NCBI GenBank assembly: GCA_963840725.1
Contig: CAWIZY010000016.1
Span: 186,001 to 250,000, forward strand
Length of the DNA stretch: 64,000 nucleotides
Origin: CAVWDU01 sp963840725
GTDB lineage: Bacteria; Pseudomonadota; Gammaproteobacteria; Pseudomonadales; Halieaceae
Direction of reading: 5' to 3'
The position numbers and the translations under genes were made by a program. This document shows, in pieces, positions 36,162 through 44,232 of the stretch (the first letter of the stretch is position 1; every line of letters begins with the position of its first letter). The notes below the pieces were generated by a model. It saw only the letters and a list, made by a program, of their open reading frames with translations, searched no databases and was not told where the DNA came from.

Positions 36162-36584
36162 CTAGATAGCGATAGCCAGCTGCGACAGTATGCTCGACGC
36201 GCCAGCCGTGTGCTGTATCTTGCTGGTATCCCAGGAATCCCAACCGTCAACAATTTTACCCGTCGCATCGTGGCGGGTAATCGTCATTCCGCGCACGGTC
36301 ATCTCCTCCTCGCCGTCGGTGTCGCTAAGCCTGCCCGTCCAGCGAGTGGCCACTTTGTCGCCGCCGGCAAACTGATCTTCAACGGTAAACGTGAGGTCGG
36401 CAAAAACACTTTTAAACACCGCCATCAGGTGCCGGTACTGGTCTATGCCCTCCAGCGTCTCCGGCAGCGGCATGGCGTGGTAGTTGACCTTGTCGTCCAT
36501 AACCTCTGGCAACAGGGCGAAGTCCCCCTCAGTCCACACCGCTTCCAACAACTTGCGAACGGTGTTCATATTGCGCTTTGACAT
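36162..36584 (-). CDS. SnoaL-like NTF2-fold protein
   Basis: A 140-residue polyketide-cyclase-type SnoaL-like protein: helix NTVRKLLEAVWTEGD, strand DKVNYHAMP, then PETLEGIDQYRHLMAVFKSVFADLTFTVED and ATRWTGRLSDTDG. The cone-shaped NTF2 fold binds small hydrophobic ligands or acts as an isomerase or cyclase; nothing shows which. It leads a two-gene unit with the downstream GST. Confidence 0.88.
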   Translation of the reverse strand: MSKRNMNTVRKLLEAVWTEGDFALLPEVMDDKVNYHAMPLPETLEGIDQYRHLMAVFKSVFADLTFTVEDQFAGGDKVATRWTGRLSDTDGEEEMTVRGMTITRHDATGKIVDGWDSWDTSKIQHTAGASSILSQLAIAI

Positions 36585-36731
36585 CAGCAGTTCCCCCGGC
36601 GGTGCGATTTCTCATAGCATAGCCTATACGACAGCCAGCGGTATCACCAGCGCCGGCAAGCAACGCCAAGGTTGGAACCAGCCGGGCAGGCCCAATCAGA
36701 TGGCAACATTCGTGTCTGGCTGCTATACCTA

Positions 36732-36791
36732 GGGTACCTCTGAATAATCGCAATCGCGCTCAGCCGAGCGCTGAAGTGTCCAGAGGTACCC
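36732..36791. repeat. 60-bp hairpin element with 11-bp terminal inverted repeats
   Basis: GGGTACCTCTG at 36732-36742 and CAGAGGTACCC at 36781-36791 are perfect inverted repeats. Between them GCGCTC-AGCC-GAGCGC makes a second perfect stem. The whole can fold into a cruciform or RNA hairpin. The left end is preceded by CTA, like the related copy at 17509-17562. It looks like a miniature, transposase-less element or a REP-like sequence, and lies about 80 bp before the acetyl-CoA hydrolase start. Confidence 0.8.
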
Positions 36792-36871
36792 AAGAGCTGC
36801 GGCAACGCCAAACACCAGCCGCGACGCCTGTACCGGTAATACCCGGCCTCAATTCGCAGAGAGACATCACA

Positions 36872-39043
36872 ATGACGAGCCACGCCCCGGAGCACTATTC
36901 TGACCTCGAGCAATGCGTGGAAGCACTGCTCGGCAAAGTGGGCAAGAAAGTGGTCATAGCCGGTGGCTTCGGCCGACCGCCGCATATTTTTAACGAGTTG
37001 TTCCGCCGCGCAAAGGCCGACCCAAGCATCCAGCTGACCCTGATTACCGGAGCATCCTTCAGTCGACCGCGCGGGAAGAGTGACCTGGAGGCGCGCTTTA
37101 TCAAACCCTTTGTGGACCGCGTGTTCGACGACCTCCCGGAGCTGGCCTATGTCGCGCCATACCAGAAAGGCGAGCTGCCGGACAACATCGAGATCGTCGA
37201 GGTATTCCTGCAGGCGGGTGCATTCCTCAACAATCGTCACGCGCAGCAAAACTATGTTTACAGCAACTTCACCCACTGGTTGCGGGACATGGTGGAACAG
37301 GGCTGCAACGTGTTCAGCCAAATGACCTGCCGGCGAGTTATCGATGGCGAAATGATGTATAGCATGAGCGGCGATGCCTACGCACTGAACATACTGCCGC
37401 GGCTGCAGGAGCTGCGCGAACAGGGCAAAAAGGTCGCCGTCATTGGCCAGGTCAACAATAACCTGCCATTCATGTACAACGATGCCATGGTCCCACCCGA
37501 AACCTACGATCTGCTGTTGGATGACCCGAGCTATGATCACACCTTGCTGGGGCCGCCATCACCCGCAGTCGACACCACGGATTATGCGATCGGACTCAAT
37601 GCCAGCAGCCTGATTCCGGACGGCGGCACTCTGCAGATCGGTATCGGCGCCCTCGGGGATGCCATCGCCTACGGCTGTATCCAGCGTCAGGAACATAACC
37701 GCCTGTATCGACGGAGCCTGTCTGCAATCGGTACCCTGGAACGATTCGGGGAGACAGTAGAGGAGCTGGGCGGCACCGGGCGCTTCGCTAAGGGCCTGTA
37801 CGGCTCCACCGAAATGTTTGCGGACGGGTTTCGACACCTGATGAACCACGGGGTGCTCAAGCGCGAGGTCTATCCGGATGCGACACTACAACGGCTCATC
37901 AATGATGGAGAAATCGATACCCGGGTCAGCCCGCACACGCTGGACTGCCTGCTGGAAGCCGGCGCTATCAGCCCGCAACTCACCCAGGCTGACCTCGACT
38001 ACCTGCAACGCTTCGGCATCTTCAAGTCGTCGATCTCGCTCACTGGACGCAAGCTGCGCAGCGCCCGCGGCATCGAAATGGCCGCCAATCTTGAACACCC
38101 CCAATCGCGGCGCAACATCAACAAGTATTGCCTGGGCACCAGCCTGACTGGCGGGATCCTGCTCCACGCGGGGTTTTTTCTGGGCCCCCAGGCCATGTAT
38201 GAGCAGCTGCGCAACATGCCCGAAGCGGAGGCGCGAAAGATCTGCATGACGGACATCGCCTTTGTCAATCAGCTGTACGGCTGTGAGGAAATCGCCCGAC
38301 TGCAACGCCAGAAGGCGCGCTTTATCAACACCACGATCATGGTGACCCTGCTCGGTGCGGCCTGTTCAGACGGCCTCGATGACGGTCGCAAGATCAGCGG
38401 CGTCGGCGGTCAGTACAACTTTGTAGCGATGGCCCATGCCCTGGACGATGCGCGCTCTATCCTGATGTGCCGCAGCACCCGAACCAAGGGTGACACGGTC
38501 ACTTCAAACATCGTCTGGAACTACGGACACATCACCATACCCGCGCACCTGCGGGATGTGGTGGTAACTGAATACGGCGTTGCCCTGCTGCGCGGGCAGC
38601 GGGAAAAAGATGTTATTGCGCGACTGCTCAATATCGCCGACTCGCGTTTTCAGGAGCAACTGCTTACCCAGGCCAGGGAAGCGGGCAAGATTCCCGACGA
38701 CTATCGCATCCCCGATCAGTTTCGCAATAACACCCCGCAGCGTCTGCAACAGGGGCTGGAACCCCTGCAGGACAAGGGCCTGTTTCCCAAGTTTCCCTTC
38801 GGCTCGGATTTCACCCCGGTGGAACTGGTGCTGATGGACGTATTAGAAAAGCTCAAACAGGACATGCAATCCAGAGGCACACTGTTGAAAACCCTCGCCG
38901 GCGCGGTGGAAGCAACCCTGCTGCCGCCCGCGAATGCCGCGCCCTATCTGGCGCGACTGGGTCTGGAGCACCCGACGGATCTGAAACAGGCCGCCATTCA
39001 AAAGCTGATCGTTGCCGAACTGCGCGCCAGCGGCTACCTCTGA
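36872..39043 (+). CDS. Acetyl-CoA hydrolase/transferase family protein, long form
   Basis: A 723-residue member of the acetyl-CoA hydrolase/CoA-transferase family, longer than the usual 430-500 residues because of a C-terminal extension. Recognisable blocks are KVVIAGGFGRPPH, IPDGGTLQIGIGALGDAIAYG, GLYGSTEMFADGF, SGVGGQYNFVAMAHALDDAR and VVVTEYGVALLRGQ, whose glutamate is the likely acyl-accepting residue. It would move CoA between carboxylic acids or hydrolyse acyl-CoA in the cytosol. ATG 36872 follows AGAGAG and the normal N-terminus; the extension to 36776 would run through the hairpin element. Convergent with sppA, 11 bp apart. Confidence 0.88.
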   Translation: MTSHAPEHYSDLEQCVEALLGKVGKKVVIAGGFGRPPHIFNELFRRAKADPSIQLTLITGASFSRPRGKSDLEARFIKPFVDRVFDDLPELAYVAPYQKGELPDNIEIVEVFLQAGAFLNNRHAQQNYVYSNFTHWLRDMVEQGCNVFSQMTCRRVIDGEMMYSMSGDAYALNILPRLQELREQGKKVAVIGQVNNNLPFMYNDAMVPPETYDLLLDDPSYDHTLLGPPSPAVDTTDYAIGLNASSLIPDGGTLQIGIGALGDAIAYGCIQRQEHNRLYRRSLSAIGTLERFGETVEELGGTGRFAKGLYGSTEMFADGFRHLMNHGVLKREVYPDATLQRLINDGEIDTRVSPHTLDCLLEAGAISPQLTQADLDYLQRFGIFKSSISLTGRKLRSARGIEMAANLEHPQSRRNINKYCLGTSLTGGILLHAGFFLGPQAMYEQLRNMPEAEARKICMTDIAFVNQLYGCEEIARLQRQKARFINTTIMVTLLGAACSDGLDDGRKISGVGGQYNFVAMAHALDDARSILMCRSTRTKGDTVTSNIVWNYGHITIPAHLRDVVVTEYGVALLRGQREKDVIARLLNIADSRFQEQLLTQAREAGKIPDDYRIPDQFRNNTPQRLQQGLEPLQDKGLFPKFPFGSDFTPVELVLMDVLEKLKQDMQSRGTLLKTLAGAVEATLLPPANAAPYLARLGLEHPTDLKQAAIQKLIVAELRASGYL

Positions 39044-39054
39044 GCTTTCAGCGC

Positions 39055-40872
39055 TCACAGTAGCTCCACCGCGCACAGGGTGCACATCACGGTCGCCCGC
39101 GGCTGACTGATGTTCTCCAGTGAAGTGAGAAACTGCACGGCTAACCGGGCATAGGAGCCCAGGGGCTGTTGCTGCATGCCTAGACCGACTGAACCGGTAA
39201 ACCACTGCAGCAGCGCGAAACCCGGGCTGGCCTCCTTGACCACATAGTTGACCCGGTAGTCGTCGAGTTGGGCCAGAGTCGCCGCTGCGTCTATGGCATC
39301 TTCCATGGTGCCCATTTCGTCGACCAGCCCCCGCTCCTGGGCCGCCGGGGCGATCCAGACCCGACCACCGGCAATAGAGCGGATGTAATCCTCCTCCTTG
39401 CCCCGGTCCTGTGCGACCTGGCTGATAAAGCGCTGGTAAGCCCCGCCGGCCCAGCGTGCGAACACCGCGTCCAGTTCTTCGTTCACCGGTTGATTGATAC
39501 CCCAACCGGCATACTTGCTGGTGGTCACCCCGTCAAAGCTGACGCCGATATAGTCGAAGGCGTTCTCCAGCGTAGGGAACGCTATCGCAACACCAATCGA
39601 CCCGGTGATGGTGGTGGGCTCCGCGTAGATGCTGTCTGCAGGCGAACTGATCCATACCCCGCCCGAGGCCGCCACGTCGCCCATAGACACGACCACGGGC
39701 AGATTCTTGGATTTGGCCATCACCAACTCATCGCGAATAATATCGCTGGCGATAATGGACCCTCCGGGACTGTTGACCCGCAGCACCAGAGCGCGGGTGG
39801 AGGCGTCTTCATGGGCCCTGCGAATCAGCTGGGCCACATCATCAGACCCGGCCACACCCGGGCCGATGCTGCCGGGCTGAATGCCGCCCTCAACGAACAC
39901 CACCGCCACCGCATCCTCGGCGTCAGCGGGCTCGGGGCCCAATTGGGCCAGGTAAGCCTGGTGGCCTATATGGGGATAGGTCTCCCGCTCATCATCTTCC
40001 GCGCGCCCGAATTTTTCGATCATGTAGGCACGAAAATCCGGAAAACTGCGCGTCCCGTCGATCACGCCCTGCTGCTCGGCGAAGGCCAGGTTGTCGTAGG
40101 CTGCCTCATTGGCCAACACCACCGGTTGCTCATCGGCCATCGTCTGGAACACTTCTGGCTCCAGGCCCCGCCCGGCGGCCATGGCGGCCTTGAAGCTGGC
40201 CCAGATAGGCGCGTAGAGTTCCTCCCGCTGACGGCGGTCCGGTTCGGACATATCGTTGCGGGTCAGGCCCTCAACGGCAGACTTGTAGTCCCCCTGGGAA
40301 TAATTGTGAATGGTGATCTGCAGTTTTTCGGTTAACTCGCGGGTGTAGTCGCGGTAACCCCCCAACCCGGAAATCGCGACCGCACCGGACGGGTGAACGT
40401 AGATCTCATCCGCCTGTGCCGCCATCGTGTAGGACCCCGTGGTCAGTGATTCACTGTAGGCAATCACCGGCTTGCCGGAACCTCGCAGCGCCGCCAACTC
40501 CTCGGCGATGCGCAGCGCGGTGCTGGGGCCTGCGAACGCCGCCTTGCTGAAATCGATCACGACACCGGCCAGCTGTTCATCGCTCGCCGCGCTGCGAATC
40601 AGACGAACCAGATCCCGTGTCTGGGTCTGTTCCTCTGCGGACATCAGAAATGGCAGGTCCAGCTCAGAGGGGTAGACTTCCTGCTCCAGAATCAGGCCGC
40701 TGGGTGCCAGAATAAGCACCTTGCCCTCGGGATCCACCTTGCCGGGCAGTTTGCCGATCACAACCACGATCAGGCCGATAAAGTAGACCAGCAGGATCAG
40801 GGTGAACAGGTTCACCGTCCACACCCTCAATGTCGTCAAGCCAGATCCCAATTTGCCAAAAAATGTGCTCAA
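39055..40872 (-). CDS. sppA: Signal peptide peptidase SppA (67K type)
   Basis: An inner-membrane protease that degrades cleaved signal peptides. One transmembrane helix (about 18-40) is followed by two tandem ClpP-like domains, the long SppA form. The catalytic dyad is K197 (GDYKSAVEG) in the first domain and S403 (GDVAASGGVWIS) in the second. No ATG is available at the N-terminus. I chose TTG 40872, which has GGAG six bases upstream; TTG 40905 in the same frame overlaps a TATAAT and would start upstream of the probable transcription start. The 605-residue length is normal. Confidence 0.9.
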   Translation of the reverse strand: MSTFFGKLGSGLTTLRVWTVNLFTLILLVYFIGLIVVVIGKLPGKVDPEGKVLILAPSGLILEQEVYPSELDLPFLMSAEEQTQTRDLVRLIRSAASDEQLAGVVIDFSKAAFAGPSTALRIAEELAALRGSGKPVIAYSESLTTGSYTMAAQADEIYVHPSGAVAISGLGGYRDYTRELTEKLQITIHNYSQGDYKSAVEGLTRNDMSEPDRRQREELYAPIWASFKAAMAAGRGLEPEVFQTMADEQPVVLANEAAYDNLAFAEQQGVIDGTRSFPDFRAYMIEKFGRAEDDERETYPHIGHQAYLAQLGPEPADAEDAVAVVFVEGGIQPGSIGPGVAGSDDVAQLIRRAHEDASTRALVLRVNSPGGSIIASDIIRDELVMAKSKNLPVVVSMGDVAASGGVWISSPADSIYAEPTTITGSIGVAIAFPTLENAFDYIGVSFDGVTTSKYAGWGINQPVNEELDAVFARWAGGAYQRFISQVAQDRGKEEDYIRSIAGGRVWIAPAAQERGLVDEMGTMEDAIDAAATLAQLDDYRVNYVVKEASPGFALLQWFTGSVGLGMQQQPLGSYARLAVQFLTSLENISQPRATVMCTLCAVELL

Positions 40873-41188
40873 GAGTTTCTCCAGTCGCCGGTTCAATGGC
40901 TCCAATTATACCGCTCGGGCGGAACCTATAGCACACACTTCGTCGCAATCTCACGACTTTTGGCCGCATGCCCCTGTCCATAGACCCGGAGTTTCTCTCA
41001 AGACCTCGCCAGAGCCCGTGCTCCCGGTCGCACAGCACACTAGTGCCCCCGGTCCCACCTTTGAGTTATACTTCCGTTGGGCGGGCGAGATGCCAGGCGG
41101 TTTTTCCTCACGGAAGTCCAGAAATGCGGCCTCTCCCAACAATCACACTCCACCCTAATCTTAATCACGACACAGAAAGGAAGTAACT
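40873..41188. promoter_or_regulatory. Divergent spacer between sppA and the acidic lipoprotein
   Basis: A TATAAT for sppA reads leftward at 40910-40905, placing transcription start near 40898 and supporting TTG 40872 as start codon. A matching -35 is not obvious. The rightward promoter of the lipoprotein gene is not identifiable; GAAAGGAAG at 41176-41184 is its ribosome-binding site. Confidence 0.45.
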
Positions 41189-41551
41189 ATGGGAATCACC
41201 AAACTATTTGGCTTCGTTCTAGCATCCGTGCTGGCACTGTCCATCACCGGCTGCAGCAAAGAAAGCATGGAAGAAACCAAGCAGGCTACCGGCGACGCGG
41301 TCGAAGCCACCAAGGAGGCTGCTGACGACGCCTGGGATGCCACCAAAGACGTTGCCAATGATGTCGAAGAAACGGCTGAAGACGCCTGGGATGCCACCAA
41401 AGACGCAGCTGCCGATGCTGGCGATGCTGTTAATGATGCCTGGGAAGACACCAAGGACGCAGCCAGCGACATGGTTGATGACGCTGAGGACGCCGCAGAC
41501 GACATGGCCGACGACGCGAAAGACAAAATGGACGAAATGACCGACAAGTAA
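41189..41551 (+). CDS. Acidic repeat lipoprotein (LEA-like)
   Basis: A 120-residue lipoprotein: signal peptide with lipobox SITGC, C22 lipidated. The mature part is a long amphipathic helix of degenerate 11-residue repeats rich in Asp, Ala and Lys with spaced Trp (DDAWDATKDVANDVEET and similar, several copies). This resembles group 3 LEA proteins and YtxH-like repeats, linked to desiccation or envelope stress tolerance in other organisms; that role is inference. A strong hairpin follows the gene. Confidence 0.85.
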   Translation: MGITKLFGFVLASVLALSITGCSKESMEETKQATGDAVEATKEAADDAWDATKDVANDVEETAEDAWDATKDAAADAGDAVNDAWEDTKDAASDMVDDAEDAADDMADDAKDKMDEMTDK

Positions 41552-41562
41552 GTCGTGTGCAT

Positions 41563-41596
41563 GCCTGCGGTGCCCCGTGCACCGCAGGCTGTTTCA
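41563..41596 (+). terminator. Terminator hairpin after the lipoprotein
   Basis: GCCTGCGGTGC at 41563-41573 pairs perfectly with GCACCGCAGGC at 41579-41589 around a five-base loop, followed by a weak T-rich TGTTT. It can serve both the lipoprotein gene and the converging hppD. Confidence 0.7.
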
Positions 41597-41656
41597 CTCA
41601 CTCAGCACAGCACTCTCACAACGCACTCCGCGCGGGTAACGCGCTGTGCCGAACCA

Positions 41657-42775
41657 TCATGCTGCGTCGCTATCATCCGCTGGCTCAGACTTGTCATCAA
41701 GCTCCTCGCCTCCGATTACACCACGGCGCATCTGGTCCCGCTCTATCGACTCGAACAGGGCTTGAAAATTACCCTCCCCAAAGCCTTCGTCCCGTTTGCG
41801 CTGGATGAATTCAAAGAAGATCGGACCGATAAGGGTCTCGGAGAAGATCTGCAGCAGCAGGCGTGAATCGCCGTCGGCGGTTGATCCGTCCAGCAATATC
41901 CCCCGGCTTTGCAATTCCTCCACCGGTTGCCCGTGCCCGGGCAGACGCGTCTCAAGCATCTCGTAGTACGTCTCCGGAGGCGCCGTCATAAACGGCAGTC
42001 CCAGAGCCTTGAGCCGATCCCAGCAGGCCAGCAAATCATCGCAGGCAAAAGCCACGTGCTGAATTCCCTCACCGTTATAGGCCATAAGGTACTCTTCTAT
42101 CTGCCCCGCGCTGCCGGCCTCTTCATTCAACGGTATACGTATCTTGCCATCCGGGGCGGTCATCGCCCGTGAGCGCAGCCCCGTGTATTCGCCCTTGATG
42201 TCGAAGAAGCGTATCTCGCGAAAATTAAACAGTCGCTCGTAATAGTTGGCCCAATATTCCATGCGGCCACGGTAAACATTGTGGGTGAGATGATCGATCA
42301 CCTTGAAACCACAGCCTTCAGGGTGCCGGTCTACGCCATCAAGGTACTCGAAATCGATGTCGTAGATTGCGACGCCATCTTCATAGCGATCAATGAGATA
42401 GACAATCGCCCCACCGATGCCACGGATTGCGGGCAGTTTCAGTTCCATCGGGCCAACCGGAATATCGATGGGCTGGGCACCCAGTTCCAGCGCGCGGCTG
42501 TAAGCCGCCGCAGCGTCTTTCACCCTGAAGGCCATGCCACAGGCCGAAGGGCCATGCTCCTCGGCGTAGAAGGACGCCGGTGACCCGGTCTGATAATTGA
42601 CCACAAAGTTGATGCCGCCCTGACGCCACAGGTCGACATCCTTGGAGCGGTGTTTTGCCACCAGGGTAAAACCCATCATCTCGAACACCGGTTCCAGAAT
42701 CCCGCGCTCGGGGGCGGAATATTCCACAAACTCGAATCCATCGAGGCCCATCGGATTGTCGAAAAGGTCAGCCAT
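41657..42775 (-). CDS. hppD: 4-hydroxyphenylpyruvate dioxygenase
   Basis: This non-heme iron enzyme converts 4-hydroxyphenylpyruvate to homogentisate in tyrosine catabolism. The 372-residue protein has two vicinal-oxygen-chelate domains. The iron ligands are H162 (VIDHLTHNV), H240 (GIQHVAFACDD) and E322 (FFEFIQR). GFGEGNFQALFESIERDQ is the conserved C-terminal lid helix. ATG 42775 is chosen, with GGAGAG seven bases upstream; extension to 42820 is unsupported. Homogentisate dioxygenase is not in the window. It is divergent from an Lrp/AsnC regulator, its likely controller. Confidence 0.96.
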   Translation of the reverse strand: MADLFDNPMGLDGFEFVEYSAPERGILEPVFEMMGFTLVAKHRSKDVDLWRQGGINFVVNYQTGSPASFYAEEHGPSACGMAFRVKDAAAAYSRALELGAQPIDIPVGPMELKLPAIRGIGGAIVYLIDRYEDGVAIYDIDFEYLDGVDRHPEGCGFKVIDHLTHNVYRGRMEYWANYYERLFNFREIRFFDIKGEYTGLRSRAMTAPDGKIRIPLNEEAGSAGQIEEYLMAYNGEGIQHVAFACDDLLACWDRLKALGLPFMTAPPETYYEMLETRLPGHGQPVEELQSRGILLDGSTADGDSRLLLQIFSETLIGPIFFEFIQRKRDEGFGEGNFQALFESIERDQMRRGVIGGEELDDKSEPADDSDAA

Positions 42776-42879
42776 ATCGTCTCTCCTGGTGCTCGCACCC
42801 GGACAGGGGTGCGCCGTCAAAGCGATAACTATACCGTTATCCCATTGAAATATTTCTTCTTTTTTTGCTCAATTAGTGT

Positions 42880-42921
42880 CTATAAAGGGCAGAATCTATC
42901 TTATAGTATTAAAAATTTAAT
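42880..42921. promoter_or_regulatory. AT-rich dyads between hppD and the Lrp regulator
   Basis: Within a sharply AT-rich 157-bp spacer, CTATAA (42880-42885) and TTATAG (42901-42906) form an inverted repeat, followed by ATTAAA-AA-TTTAAT at 42908-42921. They lie just upstream of the regulator ATG at 42933, fitting Lrp-type operators controlling hppD and autoregulating the regulator. Confidence 0.5.
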
Positions 42922-42932
42922 GGAATATTGCC

Positions 42933-43394
42933 ATGCCGATACAACAAGCTGACCGCGATATCCTCCGCATCCTGCAGCGGGAAGGCCGCCTCTCCAACGT
43001 GGAACTCGCGCAGCGCATCGGGCTGTCAGAGTCACCGTGCTTCCGCCGGGTAAAACGGCTCGAGGAATCCGGTCTTATCACCGGCTATCGGGCCAGTCTC
43101 GACCAGCGCCAGCTCGGTTTACAGGTAACGGCGTTTGTGCAGGTCTCGCTGGATAAACACGACGACCGGCAGCAGGCAGGCTTTATGGAAAAGGTGATGG
43201 AGGAAGAACACATTGTGGAATGCCACGCCATGAGCGGCAGTCACGATTTTCTGCTGAAGGTGCTGGCCTACAGCATGGACCATTTTTCGGAGATATCGAT
43301 GCAGCGTATTCTGAAGTTTCCGGGCGTGGTGCATATTGAGTCGAATTTCAGCCTGCAGGCGATCAAAGGCGGTGCCGCTCTGCCTGTTGACTGA
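42933..43394 (+). CDS. Lrp/AsnC family transcriptional regulator
   Basis: A 153-residue regulator. The N-terminal helix-turn-helix spans about 17-45 (LSNVELAQRIGLSESPCFRR). The C-terminal RAM domain (about 63-145) has the family pattern VTAFVQVSLDKH and ECHAMSGSHDFLLKVLAYSM and binds an amino acid effector, probably tyrosine, phenylalanine or a keto acid given the neighbour. Such proteins form octamers that wrap DNA. Its position back-to-back with hppD argues for control of tyrosine degradation; this is inference from context. Confidence 0.93.
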   Translation: MPIQQADRDILRILQREGRLSNVELAQRIGLSESPCFRRVKRLEESGLITGYRASLDQRQLGLQVTAFVQVSLDKHDDRQQAGFMEKVMEEEHIVECHAMSGSHDFLLKVLAYSMDHFSEISMQRILKFPGVVHIESNFSLQAIKGGAALPVD

Positions 43395-43408
43395 CTCCGG
43401 GGCGACAT

Positions 43409-43726
43409 TCAATCGCCGCCCCGGGGCAGGACCTCCCAATCCGGTGCCGCATATTCTCCCAGCACCTTGATCTCGACAAACGCCGCCTGCTCGTCGATGA
43501 TGCGCCGCGCCGCCTCCGCCAGACTGCTCTCCATGGCATCCCGGGCCGCGACCGAGTCCCAACTGGCAATAGCCAACAGCACATCCGGATGGCCTATTTT
43601 GCGATGCAGCCGGGTTCCGCGGGCACCCGGCGACTGCTGGATAATGCGGCTGGCGCGCTCCCAGGCCTCGGCATATTGCTCAGCGGTATAGCCGGGAGCA
43701 ACATGCACTTCGAACACGAAGATCAT
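43409..43726 (-). CDS. ABM-like small dimeric alpha/beta-barrel protein
   Basis: A 105-residue protein with ferredoxin-like topology of the antibiotic biosynthesis monooxygenase/dimeric alpha+beta barrel type: FVFEVHVAPGYTAEQYAEAW, then a TRLHRKIGHPDVLLAIASWDS strand-turn-strand. Members act as cofactor-free monooxygenases or heme-degrading or binding proteins; no specific activity can be read. Its 3' end overlaps a GC-rich dyad (CCGGGGCG at 43397 and CGCCCCGG at 43417) that may end the converging Lrp transcript. Confidence 0.75.
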   Translation of the reverse strand: MIFVFEVHVAPGYTAEQYAEAWERASRIIQQSPGARGTRLHRKIGHPDVLLAIASWDSVAARDAMESSLAEAARRIIDEQAAFVEIKVLGEYAAPDWEVLPRGGD

Positions 43727-43732
43727 CCCCGG

Positions 43733-44052
43733 TTAACGCCAGGCTGACTTGCCGGTGTAGTTGTACTCCTCATGGCTGGCCGCCGCGTTATGGGTGTCGG
43801 AGTCGCGCAATACCTCGGCGAAGGCCTGCATGGCGGTGTTCTGGTCGTCCGAGGTAATACGCGCGGCCATGGGGTGTTCACTCAGCGGACTTTTCGGGTT
43901 GGCCATTTCCTTGAACACACCCATCCATTCGGCGTGGTCCGATACCGCGTAAAAATCCAGCGGGTCGGTAATTTTCAGGTCCGGGCCGGCGCCAGCGCGA
44001 AAACGGCGGCAGCAACCGCTACATGAACGAGTATTTTGGTCGGTTTTATCAT
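43733..44052 (-). pseudogene. DUF3604 protein remnant
   Basis: ATG 44052 opens an intact signal peptide (MIKPTKILVHVAVAAAVFAL) that hits a stop shortly after. In another frame the internal DUF3604 block follows: KITDPLDFYAVSDHAEWMGV, then ANPKSPLSEHPMAARITSDD and MQAFAEVLRD, before stopping at 43733. Intact DUF3604 proteins are exported, several hundred residues long, with a PHP-like metal site of which SDHAE is part. The N-terminal domain between signal and block, and everything after, are missing. Clearly non-functional. Confidence 0.82.
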
Positions 44053-44232
44053 CGTTTGACGGGCCGTCTCGACTGTCGCTCGGGTCGTCGTTTCTACCCT
44101 TGCTTGCCTGGCTGGTCGCTCTGATCATTGGCTTCATCTCTATGAGTTATCCAGCGGCGTCTCGCACCGCGCAAATCGATACATCCACTTCTAGCCCAAA
44201 AATGCGTCATGTTCCGTTGCTCGCAGGGGGCG

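Noticed and set aside
43397..43424. Classical terminator after the Lrp gene
   Set aside because: The GC dyad is strong but lies across the ABM-like gene end and lacks a T-run, so it is mentioned only with that gene.
44053..44137. Upstream start for the DUF3604 fragment frame
   Set aside because: The residues from 44137 are a chance open frame; the true signal peptide starts at 44052 in another frame.
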